Below, one piece after another: positions 22,051 to 33,551 of a stretch of DNA of 64,000 bases; within the stretch, counting starts at the first letter, position 1; each line of letters starts with the position of its first letter. The DNA comes from Lantana camara (taxonomy: Eukaryota; Streptophyta; Magnoliopsida; Lamiales; Verbenaceae), in the NCBI GenBank assembly GCA_037501455.1, contig CM074855.1, positions 35,311,001-35,375,000 of the forward strand, in the 5' to 3' direction. The notes beneath the pieces were generated by a model. That model was not told where the DNA came from and searched no databases. It worked only from the letters and a program-made list of their open reading frames with translations. The translations under genes were made by a program, and so were the position numbers.

Positions 22051-22782
22051 CACAATGGTGAGGGTAGTGCAAGAGTTACCCGTCAGCCCTTGCTTCCCCG
22101 GTTGGCTCAATACACTACCCTCGGGGCCCAACGTGAACAATAGTTACTCTCCAAAACATTCAATCAATCAATCAATCAATCCGTTCAATTCATGAAATCC
22201 GTTGTAAATCAATAAGATTTGAAAACTATAAATATACGTACACTTTTGGCCGAAAACACACGTAGGGTTGTAAGGGTTCTAAGTAGCTAGAATTTAAACC
22301 TCACCTGTGATGACCAAAACAAGGATATAACTACGATGTGTGCTCCTCGCCAACGGGAAGGAAATCTGTGCAATAAGAACAAGTGTACGTAAGACTCGAC
22401 TCGCATGAACCATTTAAGACGCACGACAATGCTATAATCAATATATCATGCAATAACAATCAAGGAATGTTAATTATGAGAATAATTAACACTAAAACAA
22501 GTTTATAACTCATATAGGTCACATACGAGAGCCATAGAAGTGAAAAGAATGCAATATGAAAGGTTTTGGTGAAGTTTAGCAAAAACGCACAATTTTAGAA
22601 AATGTACATGTTGAGGGAAAACTGGAATATCTTTAATTCTAGAAATGGGAATTGAGTTTTGTTTATTGGATATGAAACTAGACACAAATACCTTTCCAAC
22701 GCTATATGGAACGTTTTCTAATTCAAACCGAGGTGAAAATGGCTTTGCTTCGAAGTTGGACAAAATGCAGTTTTTGGAGGGG

Positions 22783-22931
22783 GGTCGCGGGCGCGACCAA
22801 AATCCTTCACAAAATGGTCGCGGCCAGTGTTTTTCCGAATTTTCTCCAATTTTTCCAAAAGTCGAGAGTTGGCCAAAATGGGGTCGTGGGCACGACCATT
22901 TTTACACATAAAACAGGTCGCGGGCGCGACC
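22783..22931. repeat. Clustered GGTCGCG/CGCGACC palindromes, D left LTR
   Basis: Full palindromes at 22783-22798, 22882-22897 and 22916-22931, and a half copy at 22815-22824. The 22882 copy has TpG/CpA changes on both arms, keeping the palindrome. The right LTR has the same set at 29441-29590. Confidence 0.85.
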
Positions 22932-24015
22932 ACTTGCGTAACAGCAGCAAAACAGGGGACAACAGGGCAAAATCGAGCCAAAATCAACCAAAACAATTAT
23001 AACACCAAGTTCCAACCATAACAATTATTTCAAATCATCAAATACACATTATACTTCACTTATCCAACAAACAAACCATGAAATACACATCAAAGCATCA
23101 AGAATTTCTCATGAAAACCCCATAATGTACACATGCTTCCAACCTTCATGAACTTCAAGAATTTCATGCAACTTCCACTCCCAATGATCATCAACATACT
23201 CTTATCTTTAATCATGCAAGAATTCATCCTCAAATCCATAAATTCATACTTGATCATATATTCAAGAATTTCATAGAATTTCTAATTTCTACCTTGAATC
23301 AAAGAGATGGTTGATGAGATGATAATATGTTGTTGATGATGCTCCTAGTTCTTCAATTCCTCAAGTTTAGCTTGAATTATGGAGAAATCTTTCTTTCCTC
23401 TTCTCAAGGTGGAAAAACCGACATTTACTAGGTGTGAATGTGTGTGTTCTTATGCTCTTAGATGAGATGAGAAAGTGAATGGAATAATGTGGAAATTCAT
23501 CAAATATCCTAAAGTCTTGCATGAATATGTGTGTTTCATCTCTATTTGCAACTAAGTCCCTCAAGAGTATAAGTTAGGCAATCAAGTTTCATCTCTAACT
23601 AATTGATCACTTTGGTCCAAGAAATATTTATGCAACTTAGTCCTTAAATTTAAATGTATGATCATATGAAGATGATTTGGCAATTAATTCACGTATTTTC
23701 CACATTAGTGACAATTCATACAATTGCGTAAAAGTATATAATGCATATAATATCTAGAAATTTATTAATAAATAAATAAAATAATTCTCAAGTTAAGGAA
23801 AATGATCAATTAAAGACAATTAATTAAATAAGACATGTTCGACAATTAATTTACATAATTCTCACGTTAACAATAATTTCATGGAAACAATAATATAATA
23901 TCACATAATATCATGTAATGTATAATTGAAAATTGGGGCGTTACAACTCTCTCCCCCTTAAGAGGACCTGGTCCCCAGGTCCATACTCGAGTTCTAAATC
24001 TTTAAAGAAAGCGGT

Positions 24016-24176
24016 GAGAGGACCCCGTCTCTCAAACAAGCAACGAGAGCACCCCTTCTCTCCAACAAACAATGAGAGAACCCCGTCTCTCAAACAAGCA
24101 ATGAGAGAACCCCGTCTCTCAACAAACAATAAGAGAACCCCGTCTCTCAACAAGAAAGGAGAGTACCCCGACTCTC
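24016..24176. repeat. Six tandem ~30-bp hairpin units in element D
   Basis: Units pair GAGAG with CTCTC around an ACCCCGT-like centre and are joined by CAA(A)CAAGCAA-type linkers, with period 26-31 bases. They lie just inside the polypurine tract of the 3' LTR. Not a CRISPR array: the units and linkers are both repeats. Confidence 0.85.
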
Positions 24177-27100
24177 GCACAAGCAAGGATCCCAAAAGAA
24201 CACTTAATTAAATATTCACATAAAACTTCACGTAATGAACAAATAGAAGAAGTCAAATATACCAACTAGTCTTACAAAAATAATTACCAAATTCAAAGAA
24301 CCATTCGTGGTGATAATAAAATGTATGTTACACGTGATATGCATGTTTAGGTGTACCGTTCACCATGGTCTTAGAAAACTTCAATGGCAGTAACTTGATT
24401 TAATACTTGGTTCTTTGATCAGAATCCCTTCTAACCAAAATGATATTCCTTGAACGCCTGACATAAGTGTATACTCCAATAATTACTCAATCCTTATCCC
24501 GTGATCAAATCTTCTATCCTTTCTACCACTACGGTTCGAAGATTCAATTCTTAACTATGCCCTTGGTAGTAATCTGACCCACTCAATCTTTTACCATATA
24601 TAGTTGACCTCCTCAGATGCCCGAGCTAATTATTTGATAACTCGAAGTCTAGCTTTTATCCTTCCTAATATTCCCAGTTCAAATAACTCTCATGTGATCC
24701 TTTGTGATATAGTGAATGTTCTCGTCAAGTTGTTATTATCTAGCACCATGGCTATAGAGTCGCACCTCTTTGGTCACTTCGCTCAAATCTTGAATGACAG
24801 TCGCTTTCCTTGGAAAATTTCTCACCTTTGATCAAAGTATGTTCCATCAACTTATAGAAGTCATTATTTCTCCCATTCCTTATCAAATTTCTTTTAATTC
24901 CAGCTCCGCTTAAGATACGCCTCCTTTTCACTTTATAAGCTTCCATTTTGAGAACGGTAGGCCCATGAGCTTTGAGATATTGAAAATTTCGTCCACATGG
25001 TTCTGATAGAGGGAATGAAGAACCACTTTTCTTGAAGTTTCCTGGCCGGCTCTCTCTCTTTAAGAAAATAAACCATATATATATATTCCATCTCACTTCT
25101 TGAACTTGTTCTACCATTCCTCAAAGCAAAGAATCTCTTCTTTCTAATTTTCTTGAAGTACCTATCACTTCCGATCTTGTTCCCGAAAATCCCTCCATCC
25201 CTTCTCGAATGCTCACCTCCGGTTCTTGAATCACTTAACCTTTTCTGAAATTATTCTCACAAAATTTTATCCAACTCTTGAAGATCATCAAAAGCCAAAG
25301 TCTTCTAATCCTTTCCCTTCCCCGTTTCTAATAAATCCCATTGTTAATAACTCTTGCATTTTTGTTTCTTCTATTGAAAGTAACTCGTTCGAGCCCATCC
25401 ATAACCTTGAGATCATTTCCCCGATCGACTCTCCCCCTTAAGAATGCCTATTCCTACCCGTTGGCTCGCAACATCACTCCTTAAATTGAAAATTCTCAAT
25501 TCCTTAAATTTAGCTTCCTTGGTATAAGTGATTCTAACCACACCACTTAGCTGAAATTTTCCTCACATTACTTTTGCAACAATCGGTAGGAACAACAACC
25601 CACTTCTACCAATCTAACTCTCGGCTATTTCTCCGACCTTTAAATTGCTCTTCCTCTTTTATTCTTTTCCAACCCCATTATTTCCTTGTCATAATTCGGT
25701 TATATCTCGGTTGAAGTAATACTTAATACGTGAGGTGGGGAGAGTTCCTATCAAGTAGACACTTAACAATGCATGTCGGGTTAATATGCTAATGCATGCG
25801 CCACACTTGTGAGTAATAAAGTATACAAGTTGGAGTAATTAGGCTCAATTAAGAATTCATATATAATTAAAGAAATTTAAATAATTTAAACAATATATGA
25901 TGCACGTGCTCATGAATGCATTGAACCTGTCACCGTAATAATGATAGACTTTGATCCGGCACTCATTCCTTGTTGGTCGAATTCCAAGCTTGTTTTGATC
26001 TGTTGATCATCTCTAGTTTTCCCACAGTTCTTCTAATTTCTTCAAAATCCTAGATTCAACTGGTACGGTTCCGTGACTCGATATTGAAATCTCTTGAACC
26101 CCATTCCTTCCCAATTATCGATCTCTAAGTGTTTGCCTGGGCCTTCACTATAGTTATCTCCTTAATCAGAATTTCCTTATATCAACTGGTATAACTTTAT
26201 GATCTAAGATTGTGATTCTTGGATTCGTATTCTTCTAAACCCCTGAAGTTGATATCTTAGCTTCTTCTCAAGAATTAATTTCCAAGTATCATCCGACTCC
26301 TCCCCATAATTAACACCTTAATCAAGGTTCCCTCGGTTTAATCTTTATGAGTTGAATAAATAAATGAACTCACCCTCCAAGGACTTACACTTGAGCACCT
26401 AATTTGCTACCAACAGCTCTTTTCTTTTCTTTACCGTTTCCATTTGTTGCCCCATATCTTCCAATTCAACTTCTTCCTTATTCGAAATCTGCAGTGACTT
26501 CAACTCCCCTTTTTCTTAGCCTCTTCGTTCTTCTTCATCAATCTAACCCCTCAATCCGAATTGCTTAATACCCTTTTGAGAACGTCTACCCAAATTTCTT
26601 GAACTCATCCTATATTACCCGAGGATCCGATATATTTCAACCCAAGTCGTTATCGTTCATCCTTTACTCTACCTGGTCATTTCAATTCCCCAACACTTCA
26701 TGAATACTCACCTCCCACTCTTGAAGCACTTACCTCTTCCGTTATTATTTCGGAAATTTTACCCTGTCTTATCCATTAACTTTTCAACACTCTTTGAATC
26801 CATATCTTCATCTCTCGAGGCACTCGTCTTTTTCCATCATTATTCCTGAAGTCTTTCTTACCTTGATCTTGAAATTTCACCGAGTTCTAATTCTCCTATC
26901 ATTTCTTGAATACCCATTTTCGGTTCTTGAAGTGTTTCTCCTTCTTGAAATTATTCTCAAGATTTCCTTCATCACTCCCTTGAGATAATGAGTCTCTTGA
27001 TCCCGGTTGGTCACATTCTTTCATAATGTGAGTTCACATTTTTATTTTGCGAGTTGTAACATCCCTCCTTGTTGATGAAAACCTTGAACCTAAACATCTT

Positions 27101-27852
27101 CATGACTTTAGTTACTTTACTCCGAAATGAATGTTCTTGTAGAATCCGGTTGAAAAGTCTTCATAGCGTGGCATATGTGTTGATCCTGTGAATTAAAGTC
27201 ATCACACGCCCCCAACTTCCCATTGTATTTCGCCATTGGTACCATAGCTTGCAACTTTCCTCTTTTATTCTCTAACTTCCTGTAGTTTGTAAATTACTCC
27301 CACAATTACCTCTCAATTTCAGATTTTATCACTTGAATCTTAACCCGATTAGAAAAAAAATCATGGCTCTTCAATCCTTGTGTGAAATTCCCCGGTGCAT
27401 TCCTCACAATTCCAAAGCTAGAGAGAGAAACTTGCGGTAGATTGAGATTATCATATAAATTGGCCGTGGTTTGATATGACCTTTATAACCTATAAGTCAG
27501 AAATCAATTCAAAGCTAAATGCATGCGATTAGTGCATGCTCATGTCACATAATTAGCATTTAAACACATATTTGATGTAAAATGCAATAATTAATTCAAT
27601 TAAATTAAAGAAAATACATTAATCATATAAATTCCCAAACCATAGAAGGTCGATGAATCCTTAAGTAGTAACACAAATTAATGTCATATACAAGTCATCA
27701 AGTAATTTAAAGATGTTCAGGTAAGTTCAAATAATTTCAAATAAGTCCAAGTAGTTCCAAATAAGATACAAGACTCGCAAATTATCAATTAATCCTATGC
27801 CGTTCGACCTAGACTCACGAGACACGACACTAGAACCGCGGTTTTGCAACCG
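24177..27852 (-). other. Interior of element D: no recognisable coding sequence
   Basis: About 3.7 kb, CT-rich on the plus strand (hence AG-rich in the sense of the element) with recurring CTTGAA and TCTCC words. The longest minus-strand frame, 121 codons at 24752-25117, shows no retroelement motif. It may be a deeply eroded polyprotein or non-coding filler of a LARD-like element; I cannot decide. Confidence 0.6.
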
Positions 27853-27865
27853 GGCTCTGATACCA
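27853..27865 (-). other. Primer-binding site of element D
   Basis: The minus strand reads TGGTATCAGAGCC, eight bases inside the right LTR, complementary to initiator-Met tRNA. Confidence 0.85.
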
Positions 27866-28252
27866 CCTTAGGATGTAGCACCCGGAACGCTAGGCGCCAC
27901 ATCCCCCGCACTATAGCCTCAATCCACATATGAAACGGGCAATTCATACATGAACCGAAACTATAGCGAACGGGAGATAATAAAACTCAAAAGCTAGGTG
28001 GGTACCCTCAATTAATACCACTAAATAATTCGGAGCAATAAAAGCGAAAGCAATAACATTCAATACTTATAGGTACCATATTTACATATTTATTAATAGA
28101 TACCAACATTTCATACAATACAATATCGTATCTAACATGACTAAGGCATAATACCAAATATAAGAAGTATCAATACATGAACCAAAATATGAGGTGAAGT
28201 GCTAGACCGGAATAAAAGACAAGCTAGACTCTAATTCCCGCCTAGCTCGATC

Positions 28253-29951
28253 CTGCAAAAACTGAAAAGTTGAGGGGTCAGTCCAACACGGACTGAGCGA
28301 GGGGTATAAATAAATATATGCGCAATTACCATGCAAGCTATAATCTCGGGTAAGATTTTATAAAAGAAGGCAATATAAGTTCAATAGAAAAGTAGGACTC
28401 GCCCGAGATTACAACTAATCACTTTAATAATTCAATCACGATCACTTCAATACGTGGCCCGGCGAGTGAGGGCAAATCTCCAACCTTTCACCAAAAGTGT
28501 ACAATCATTCAATTTAATTAATGAATTAGGTGATCACACAAACAATTCCGTGCACAATTAGCAATTTCAATCAATACATCCTTCTTCCTCCGGGTGATGG
28601 CGGGCTTGCAAGACCCAACCATCCAATCATGGTGTACGTCGGGAACATGACTCCCACGCACGGGATTTCTTCCTCCACCAAACCTCCTGGTGGATTCAGA
28701 GGTGATCCCACAATGGTGAGGGTAGTGCAATAGTTACCCGTCAGCCCTTGCTTCCCCGATTGGCTCAATACACTACCCTCGGGGCCCAACGTGAACAATA
28801 GTTACTCGCCAAAACATTCAATCAATCAATCAATCAATCCGTTCAATTCATGAAATCCGTTGTAAATTAATAAGATTTGAAAACTATAAATATACGTATA
28901 CTTTTGGCCGAAAACACACGTAGGGTTGTAAGGGTTCTAAGTAGCTAGAATTTAAACCTCACCTGTGATGACCAAAACAAGGATATAACTACGATGCGTT
29001 CTCCTCGTCAACGGGAAGCAAATCTGTGCAATAAGGACAAGTGTACGTAAGACTCGACTCGCATGAACCATTTAAGACGCACGGCAATGCTATAGTCAAT
29101 ATATCATGCAATAACAATCAAGGAATGTTAATTATGAGAATAATTAACACTAAAACAAGTTTATAACTCATATAGGTCACATACGAGAGCCATAGAAGTG
29201 AAAAGAATGCAATATGAAAGGTTTTGATGAAGTTTAGCAAAAACGCACAATTTTAGAAACTGTACATGTTGAGGGAAAACTGGAATATCTTTAATTCTAG
29301 AAATGGGAATTGAGTTTTGTTTATTAGATATGAAACTAGACACAAATAACTTTCCAACGCTATATGGAACGTTTTTTAATTCAAACCGAGGTGAAAATGG
29401 CGTTGGTTCGAAGTTGGACAAAATGCAGTTTCTGGATGGGGGTCGCGGGCACGACCAAAATCCTTCACAAAATGGTCGCGGCCAGTGTTTTTCCGAATTT
29501 TTCTCCAATTTTTCCAAAAGTCGAGAGTTGGCCAAAATGGGGTCGTGGGCGCGACCATTTTTACACATAAAACAGGTCGCGGGCGCGACCACTTGCGTAA
29601 CAGCAGCAAAACAGGGGAAAACAGGGCAAAATCGAGCTAAAATCAACCAAAACAATTATAACACCAAGTTCCAACCATAACAATTATTTCAAATCATCAA
29701 ATACACATTATACTTCACTTATCCAGCAAACAAACCATGAAACACACATCAAATCATCAAGAATTTCTCATGAAAACCCCATAATATACACATGCTTCCA
29801 ACCTTCATGAACTTCAAGAATTTCATGCAACTTCCACTCCCAATGATCATCAGCATACTCTTATCTTTAATCATGCAAGAATTCATCCTCAAATCCATAA
29901 ATTCATACTTGATCATATATTCAAGAATTTCATAGAATTTCTAATTTCTAC
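28253..29951 (-). other. Predicted LTR-embedded intron, right LTR of D
   Basis: Same donor (TCAAG|GTAGAAATTA), CTGAC branch point and TTTTTGCAG acceptor as the left LTR. In this 5' LTR the intron would lie between the transcription start and the PBS. Confidence 0.48.
28641..28708. repeat. 68-bp conserved LTR block, D right
   Basis: Identical to the left copy of D. Confidence 0.85.
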
Positions 29952-30609
29952 CTTGAATCAAAGAGATGGTTGATGAGATGATAATATGTTGTTGATGATG
30001 CTCCTAGTTCTTCAATTCCTCAACTTTAGCTTGAATTATGGAGAAATCTTTCTTTCCTCTTCTCAAGGTGGAAAAACCGACATTTACTAGGTGTGAATGT
30101 GTGTGTTCTTATGCTCTTAGATGAGATGAGAAAGTGAATGAAATAATGTGGAAATTCATCAAATATCCTAAAGTCTTGCATGAATATGTGTGTTTCATCT
30201 CTATTTGCAACTAAGTCCCTCAAGAGTATAAGTTAGGCAATCAAGTTTCATCTCTAACTAATTGATCACTTTGGTCCAAGAAATATTTATGCAACTTAGT
30301 CCTTAAATTTAAATGCATGATCATATGAAGATGATTTGGCAATTAATTCACGTATTTTCCACGTTAGTGACAATTCATACAATTGCGTAAAAGTATATAA
30401 TGCATATAATATCTTGAAATTTATTAATAAATAAATAAAATAATTCTCAAGTTAAGGAAAATGATCAATTAAAGACAATTAATTAAATAAGACATGTTCG
30501 GCAATTAATTTACATAATTCTCACGTTAACAATAATTTCATGGAAACAATAATATAATATCACATAATATCATGTAATGTATAATTGAAAATTGGGGCGT
30601 TACAAGGCC

Positions 30610-30714
30610 ACCATTGTGCTCCTTGCGTCGAGAGCTTCGATTTGATGGATAATATTAATACATTTGACATCTAATTTGAATAGATTTGCCCTTAAAAATT
30701 ACGCCAAAGTTTTT
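30610..30714. other. Interior of the Mutator-type element, right of D
   Basis: About 105 bases, no gene seen. Confidence 0.6.
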
Positions 30715-30869
30715 TTTAAAAAGTTGAACAGAATATTCCCCAAGATTCCATCCAAAAGGGGGAAAGTGATACGTTTTACAAGGGTTAGGGGGGGAAATCG
30801 CGTAAATTTAAAGGTTAAGGAGGAAAGTGCGAAACGTGCCAATAAATCGGGGGTTGCCGCAATTTACCC
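30715..30869 (-). repeat. Right terminal inverted repeat of the Mutator-type element
   Basis: Inverted partner of 20836-20990; followed by the second ATAAACTTA. Confidence 0.85.
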
Positions 30870-30934
30870 ATAAACTTAATAGGAACTAATATTGGTCTAA
30901 ATTATAAATTTTCACCAAAATTTTTTACAGAGTC

Positions 30935-31243
30935 CTTTTCTTTTTTTTTTTTTTTTATCTCTCAGAGTTTTCCATCAATTTTTTTTTTTTTTTTTTGATC
31001 TCTCAGAGTTTTCCTCCACCCAATTGAGTGAGAGACTAATCTCCCGAAGTGGGTGAGAGCCTGATTTCCTCCACCCAATTGAGTGCCCAAAGTGGGTGAG
31101 AGTCTGATCTCCTAAAGTACTGAAAGCACTTTTGATGGGGACCTCTCTCAATATAGTTTTTTACATCTACAAGGTTCGAACCTCAGACCTTGCTTAAGTG
31201 AAACTCAAACCCTTATCCACTTGAACCAACTACCGGTTGGTGC
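30935..31243 (-). mobile_element. tRNA-derived SINE
   Basis: On the minus strand the head has box A TAGTTGGTTCAAGTGG (31219-31234) and box B GGTTCGAACC (31173-31182), the internal RNA polymerase III promoter of a tRNA gene. The body contains a duplicated CCACCCAATTGAGTG/GTGGGTGAGAG segment and the tail has two A-runs (plus-strand T-runs near 30945 and 30980). CAGAGTC flanks both sides (30928-30934 and 31244-31250), consistent with a target duplication. Mobilisation would need LINE enzymes; none is in this window. Confidence 0.78.
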
Positions 31244-31250
31244 AGAGTCT

Positions 31251-32539
31251 TTAGTTTAACCTAATTTTAATTTTTAATTTTTTTTTTCTTTGACCCATTT
31301 GAGTTCTGCATGCTTCTTGGTATCCGGTATTTTTTTTTTTTTTGAGTGTGTGTTTATTTATTTTCAACTGTACAGTTTAATTTTTCATTTTATAACTTAT
31401 CACATGTTGAAAGTTTAGCAAATATTATATCAGGAATATTTGTCCATATTATTTTTAATAATTCTTTGACTCTTAAAATATTATTTGAATTGAATTCTAA
31501 TTTTTGTATTTCTTTTAAATAATTACCCTTATATTCTTTTAAATAATTATCCTTATATTTTTTATTTCTCCCTTTTATTTTCATTTTGTATTTTTTTCTT
31601 ATTTATATTTTTCAATGATTATTATTTAAGATTAATTTTAGTTTTTTTTTTATCATTAATGTATGTGGTATAAATGGTTAAAAGAGTATATTTATATAAA
31701 AAATTAAAGGAATGTTTAATTGAACAATATAAAAAAATAATTATAAAATTAAAATATATCTTGTTTTTATGTGGAGACACGGTGAATCTTTTGAAATTCC
31801 TTAATTTTAAGTAACTTTGGTCAGACCTGTAGTTTTGGTACGTGGAATATTCTTTTGAATTAGTAACAAATTTTTAAAATTTATTAAAATTTGATCTATT
31901 ATGATATATCTAATATCTCATTTAACTACTTAAGTATGTATTTCTTTTGTCATTTAAAAAATTTATCAACTTTTTTGTTTTTCATTTTTGTACTTGTCTC
32001 TATCTAATAGTCTCATATATTTTCTCTTTATTTTCGGTTGTAAAATTAAATGATATCTTTTTTATTCATCAATAAGTCATAATAAATTTTAATAGTAAAA
32101 ATATATATTTATGGGAAATGCCGTAAATATTTATTTTTAAATGTACAAATATCTTATAATGTAATTTATAATTAATATATTAATTTTAGAAAGAGTTCTT
32201 ATTATGATGCTCTATATATTTTCTATAGATCGGATGACTCTCAATTCTAATGAGTTCTATTTTCACTCAAATAAGTATTTTAAAAAAATTTAAATATAAT
32301 AGCATCTAATAATATAACTTATATTAATTAATTTTAAAAAAGTCCCCATTACTTTATGTATTATCTATAGATTGAAAGAGTCTTGATTCTAATTTATTAA
32401 GGAGTTCTATAATATAATATAGTATGATTTACCAAATCACCCTCCAATTTTATATTGTTGAAAGTATTATAGTGAGGATATTTTGATCGATCACAAAGTT
32501 TCAAAAAACCAAAAACCCAACTCTTGCTTTTATAATATA
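31251..32539. other. AT-rich spacer
   Basis: Very AT-rich with T-runs; no gene recognised. The last ~85 bases (about 32455-32539) resemble 57905-57979, which I read as a Helitron-like head (minus strand: TATAAAAG ... GAGTTGGGTTTTT). Confidence 0.65.
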
Positions 32540-32743
32540 CTAGTAAAAACAATGTGCGTTGCACATTAAATGCATGATTTATCTAATTATTTATAATTAT
32601 TAATATATTAAATTAAATTATTTAAAATATCAACTTTTTAGAATAGTTAGTGCTCAATTGAAACTTAATTTTTAATATAACTCTCAACTATACAAATAAA
32701 AAAGTTATAGTTTCAAACTAAAAATCCTCCTATGATGCACGAC
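32540..32743 (-). mobile_element. Helitron-like 3' end (tentative)
   Basis: On the minus strand a short hairpin TGTGCAACGCACA is followed nine bases later by CTAG, then T. That is the Helitron 3' pattern: hairpin, CTRR, insertion 5' of T. The element would extend rightward; a possible head lies near 36065, with solo LTR E inside. No Rep/helicase gene is present, so it would be non-autonomous. Confidence 0.4.
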
Positions 32744-33483
32744 TGTAACACCTAGAACGCTAGGTAGCCACATCCCCCGCACTATAGTTCAATCCACATA
32801 TAGAACGAACACCCATACATGAATCAAGCCTATAGCGAACGAGAGACAATAAAAAAAAACAATCTAACTAGCTAGGCGGGAATAACCCTCAATTAATTAC
32901 AACAATGCATAACGAATAACGCGGAAGCATAATATAATCATATCCTCATTCTAGTCCATTTCCAACCTATCAATGTACAATCTCTCAAAGTAGCATAAAT
33001 GAGTCATAAAATACATATGCTTCAAATAGGTAAACGAACTGTGCTAGACTCAAAATAAAAGACTTGCCCCGACTCAATCCCGCCTAGCACTCAACCTGCA
33101 AAACCTGAAAAGTGAAGTGTCAATCTTTGAAAGACTGAGTGAGGTGTTTAAATAAATATAAGTGCACATCTCATGCAAGCTATAATCTCGGGTAAGATTT
33201 TATAAAAAAAAGAAATCAACATAAGTTCAAGAATAAAGTAAATCCTCACCCGAGATTACAACTATCCAGTTTAACAGTTCAATCATTATCAATTCAATCC
33301 GTAGCCCGGCGAGTGAGGGCATTCTCCAACCTTTACTCCAAAAGTGAACAATCATGAATGTTTCCGTTTATTAGGTGATCATACAAGTAATTAACGTGCG
33401 ATCAATTAGCAGTTTCATGAAACCTTTTTCCTCCGGGTGATGGTGGGCTTGCAAGACCCAACCATCCAATCATGGCATACGTC

Positions 33484-33551
33484 GGGAACATGACTCCCAC
33501 GTACGGGATTTCTTCCTCCACCAAACCTCCTGGTGGATTCAGAGGTGATCC
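33484..33551. repeat. 68-bp conserved LTR block, E
   Basis: One mismatch (C to T at the seventh-from-CCCACG region) against the D copies. Confidence 0.85.

Larger units (their letters stand above)
21595..23292 (-). other. Predicted LTR-embedded intron, left LTR of D
   Basis: Minus-strand donor TCAAG|GTAGAAATTA at 23293/23292 and acceptor TTTTTGCAG|GATCGAGC ending 21595. CTGAC is 25 nt before the exon junction, followed by TTTTCAGTTTTT. The donor is preceded by a leader-like, purine-rich exon candidate. Confidence 0.48.
21216..23945 (-). repeat. 3' LTR of element D
   Basis: Plus-strand ends TGTAGCACCC and GGGGCGTTACA. Carries the CACTCAGT-type inverted repeat (about 21615-21645), the 68-bp conserved block (21983-22050), an (AATC)n run near 22160, and GGTCGCG palindromes (22783-22931). 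Small frames here are not genes. Confidence 0.95.
21216..30604 (-). mobile_element. Non-autonomous Ty3/gypsy element D
   Basis: Two LTRs of 2730 and 2731 bp flank a 3.9-kb interior. The target duplication is AGGCC (21211-21215 and 30605-30609). A minus-strand PBS lies next to the right LTR and a polypurine tract (23946-23965) next to the left LTR, so orientation is minus. The LTRs are very similar to each other, yet the interior has no gag, protease, RT or integrase motif I can recognise. It must have been copied with enzymes from another element. It entered the Mutator-type element. Confidence 0.92.
27874..30604 (-). repeat. 5' LTR of element D
   Basis: Plus-strand ends TGTAGCACCC and GGGGCGTTACA, differing from the left LTR at only about 1-2% of positions by eye. 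Contains the conserved block at 28641-28708 and palindromes at 29441-29590. Confidence 0.95.
20836..30869. mobile_element. Non-autonomous Mutator-type (MULE/MITE) element, split by retrotransposon D
   Basis: Terminal inverted repeats of about 155 bp start GGGTAAATTGCGGCAACCCC at both ends. The 9-bp flanks ATAAACTTA (20827-20835 and 30870-30878) are identical. Long inverted repeats with a 9-bp duplication are the signature of the Mutator superfamily. Without D (and one AGGCC copy) the element is only about 640 bp and has no transposase, so it is non-autonomous. Confidence 0.88.

Noticed and set aside
21872..22195. Small frame MVYVGNMTPTHGISSS... repeated in D (both LTRs), E and F
   Set aside because: It is the 68-bp conserved block read as protein on the strand opposite to the element. 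Most differences between copies change the amino acid, so conservation is at DNA level, not protein level.
24016..24176. CRISPR-like array
   Set aside because: Spacers are themselves repeats, each unit is a self-complementary hairpin, and the host is a plant.
24752..25117. 121-codon minus frame in D as a candidate gag or pol
   Set aside because: No zinc knuckle, DTG, YVDD or DDE motif can be seen; composition matches the surrounding repeat-like AG-rich strand.
31173..31234. Functional tRNA gene
   Set aside because: Box A and box B are present but no cloverleaf pairs beyond them, and the body, A-tail and flanking duplications show a SINE.
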